From contig OZ037767.1 of the NCBI GenBank assembly GCA_964035545.1, positions 20,128,628-20,192,627 on the forward strand: DNA of 64,000 bases, in the 5' to 3' direction. A program made the translations under genes and the position numbers. Positions within the stretch are counted from its first letter, which is position 1, and the number at the start of each line of letters is the position of its first letter. This document shows positions 61,901 to 64,000 of the stretch, piece by piece. The DNA is from Bugula neritina (lineage: Eukaryota; Bryozoa; Gymnolaemata; Cheilostomatida; Bugulidae). The notes below the pieces were generated by a model, which saw nothing but the letters and a program-made list of their open reading frames with translations, was not told the DNA's origin and made no database searches.

Positions 61901-63985
61901 AGTCTATTTCCTTGACTACCAGTAAATTCGAAACTACATTCACATGTGACTAGAATGGAATTGCTGTTATGCCTCGAGTGTTTAGTCTGTTGCCGAAAGT
62001 TAACTAAAGATATCGATTATTAAAATATTATAATATCTAGTGCTCAGTGACTTACTTAGTTTTTAGAGTTTAGGATAGGTTTTAATGGTGTGGCTTTGTA
62101 GTACACTGACAATGCTGTAGGTTTGTGGTACACTAACAATGCTGTAGGTTTGTGGTACACTGACCATGCTGTAGGTTTGTGGTACACTGACAATGCTGTA
62201 GGTTTGTATTACACTGACATTGCTGTAGGTTTGTATTACACTGACATTGCTGTAGGTTTGTATTACACTGACAATGCTGTAGGTTTGTGGTACACTGACC
62301 ATGCTGTAGGTTTGTGGTACACTGACATTGCTGTAGGTTTGTATTACACTGACATTGCTGTAGGTTTGTATTACACTGACAATGCTGTAGGTTTGTGGTA
62401 CACTGACAATGCTGTAGGTTTGTGGTACACTGACCATGCTGTAGGTTTGTGGTACACTGACCATGCTGTAGGTTTGTGGTACACTGACAATGCTGTAGGT
62501 TTGTGGTACACTGACCATGCTGTATGTTTGTGGTACACTGACAATGCTGTAGCTTTGTGGTACACTGACAATGCTGTAGGTTTGTATTACACTGACATTA
62601 CATTTTGTAGAATCACCTGCCTGTACCTGGCCTACCAGAGCAAATGGCTGTATCTGGGCACAGAAAGAGGAAATGTACATATTGTCAATGTAGAAACATT
62701 TACTATCTGTGGTTACATCATCAACTGGAATAAAGCAATAGAGCTGTAAGTTACACTAAAATATTTTTCATAATATTAATTTTCTTATTATTTATATGAC
62801 TTCAGTAGCTAGTCAAACTTTTATTTGGAAATTATCTCCTCTTTGATTATAGGTCAAGAAAGACCCATCCAGGCCCAGTTGTTCACCTTAGTGATAATCC
62901 TATGGACCCAAATAAGGTGTGTTACTACTTTGCTGTGTTCTCTTTAACATACCATCTTTGCTATATCCTCTTTGCTATATCCTCTTTGCTATACTTTCTT
63001 TGCTATGCCTCTGCTGTACCTGTACAAATGCAAAGTGTAAGTCTGCATTTCTTCATATACAACTTTTGAATCTCGTTGAAGCTGGAGAGATATTAAATGT
63101 ATGTCTTCTCAGAGCTAAGAGTTGTCTTTCCATTGCACATGCTGTCCAGCGGCTATACTGTATACTGTTATACTATATTGGACTAGCTGTTAGCATGTAA
63201 CTATATAGTGTTATGTTTGCAGCTGTTGATAGGGTTTGAGACGGGGCTGACTGTATGCTGGGACCTCCGATGTAAAATGGCCGAGTCTAGATTCAACTCA
63301 AACGAGTGTCTCCGAGATGCATGCTGGAGCAATGAAGGTGTGTGCTGTTTAACATTTCAGGAAGTTGCCTGAAATTTCAGTCTTAACCTGTTGCAAGGAG
63401 TTGTCTTCTCTTTATATTTACCTAATAGGCATTTGATAGTGTTCAGATAGCAGCCACTGTCTTTATTTTCAAGGATAAATTATCCAGTTAGTTTTGGTCT
63501 TCACTTCTGTTCAATTATTTGTGAGCAGAGTTCTCAGGAATGTCAGTTCATTATATCCAGCATTACTTTTTCAGCAGAAATTTTTGACCTAAGAAAAAGA
63601 GGACAACTTTGATTGTTGTACAGGAAAAAAACTTTAGTTGAATGGTTTTTGTTAAACTTTGTGCTTAGCTGTGTTTTAAAGATTAAATGTTTTTATTACC
63701 ATTAAAAGCTGAAACCAGCCACTGATTTTAACCAGTATCCTGTTACCACAGATAGAGTAAAACTGGTGCTTATGGTTACTCTTCCTGCTTGTGCTTAGTT
63801 ATTAACATTCTTACAGGCAAGATGTTTATGTGCTCCTATGCCGATGGTACGTTGAGTACTTGGAACTGCAAACACCCCTCCAAACCAGTTAGTGTCATGA
63901 CCCCTCACTCTAAGGCTAACAAGAACGGACAGCTTTCCCCATGTAAACCAATCAACAGGCTGGAATGGAGGGCTGTCAAATCAGG
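55931..63985 (+). CDS. Tomosyn (syntaxin-binding protein 5), 5' part, runs past the right edge
   Basis: Eight exons: 55931-56059, 58503-58600, 59757-59838, 60767-60867, 62611-62745, 62853-62916, 63223-63337 and 63817-63985 (893 nt, 297 codons plus two bases). A donor GTAGGT follows, so the gene continues. The start MKKFDLKGVKGVFANLRGG matches the tomosyn start pattern. WD-type pieces include AVGTKRGDVR, ITACSDDSINLW, SKWLYLGTERGNVHIVNVE, NWNKAIEL with THPGPVVHLSDNPMDPNK, LLIGFETGLTVCWDL and ADGTLSTWNCKHPSKPV. The family is a large cytosolic protein with two WD propellers and a C-terminal R-SNARE that binds syntaxin and SNAP-25 and restrains vesicle fusion; the SNARE end is not in this window. 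The close relative LLGL is less likely, because the exon 5-6 sequence matches tomosyn better. All internal phases agree. Confidence 0.93.
58858..59045. repeat. ~18-20 bp imperfect repeat (ACATAACATGTGACTGTGT) in tomosyn intron 2
   Basis: About nine irregular units of ACATAACATGTGACTGTGTA type, some with GTAATACATGACTGT variants. Confidence 0.85.
59995..60535. repeat. 34-bp minisatellite in tomosyn intron 3
   Basis: About 16 units of GTTGTGAGTTGGTAGTTAGC followed by ATATACTAGATGTA, with variants carrying TTCGTTGTTAGC or TTTATAGTTAGC. The intron lies between exons 3 and 4. Confidence 0.93.
61225..61325. repeat. Short 17-bp repeat (TGTGTTGTTACTACAG) in tomosyn intron 4
   Basis: About five irregular units TGT(G/T)CTGTTTCTACAG / TGTTGTTACTACAG. 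Each ends in CTACAG, which resembles a splice acceptor. Confidence 0.75.
62096..62600. repeat. 27-bp minisatellite ending at the tomosyn exon 5 acceptor
   Basis: About 18 units of TTTGTGGTACACTGACAATG plus CTGTAGG. The last, altered unit runs into CATTTTGTAG, the acceptor of exon 5 at 62611. Since 27 is a multiple of three, the array is open in the frame of exon 5 and in others, giving spurious frames of over 200 codons on both strands. Confidence 0.93.
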
Positions 63986-64000
63986 GTAGGTGTTTGTATA

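Noticed and set aside
62063-62749. Frames of over 200 codons on both strands with nine-residue repeats (WYTDNAVGL type)
   Set aside because: Translation of the 27-bp array in tomosyn intron 4; only the end of the plus frame (from 62611) is a real exon.

Overview
The window is nuclear DNA from an animal, most likely an invertebrate. The genes are built from many short exons with GT-AG introns, poly(A) signals follow the last exons, and the intergenic and intronic DNA is AT-rich and full of micro- and minisatellites, a tRNA-derived SINE, LINE copies and DNA transposons. I cannot name the phylum from the sequence. A lophotrochozoan-type invertebrate is a guess based on the compact genes and repeat style.

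Layout. (1) 1-2569 is AT-rich intergenic DNA. (2) 2570-10345 (+) is a complete 11-exon PWP1 gene (WD-repeat nucleolar/chromatin protein); its first intron holds a dead LINE fragment. (3) 10802-12220 (-) is a small two-coding-exon gene for an acidic protein with 18-residue repeats, tail to tail with PWP1. (4) 13.6-25.4 kb has no convincing host gene. It holds two copies of a ~2.1 kb segment (A at 13721-15855, B at 17878-25170). Copy B was later interrupted by a decayed 3.8 kb non-LTR retrotransposon and by a 1.3 kb DNA transposon with TA target duplications; copy A shows both empty sites. (5) 26949-47160 (-) is a complete 21-exon ACAP-type Arf-GAP gene (BAR, PH, ArfGAP, ankyrin). Its introns are largely satellite arrays, one carrying a hAT-type insertion with a perfect 8-bp target duplication. 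(6) 47.2-50.7 kb is the divergent spacer to enolase and holds a SINE. (7) 50728-55033 (+) is a complete 8-exon enolase. (8) 55931-63985 (+) is the 5' part of a tomosyn (syntaxin-binding protein 5) gene that runs off the right edge.

All exon joins below were read by eye. For the four conserved genes each junction keeps reading frame and matches known family sequence order, and the three complete conserved genes sum to whole codon numbers (548, 814 and 432 residues). The host genes are unrelated housekeeping and trafficking genes: ribosome biogenesis, Arf6/endosome traffic, glycolysis, and control of exocytosis. The unusual biology lies in the repeats: introns made almost wholly of one tandem array, a 27-bp array that runs in frame up to a tomosyn exon, and dated nested insertions. 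I found no convincing new multi-gene system.
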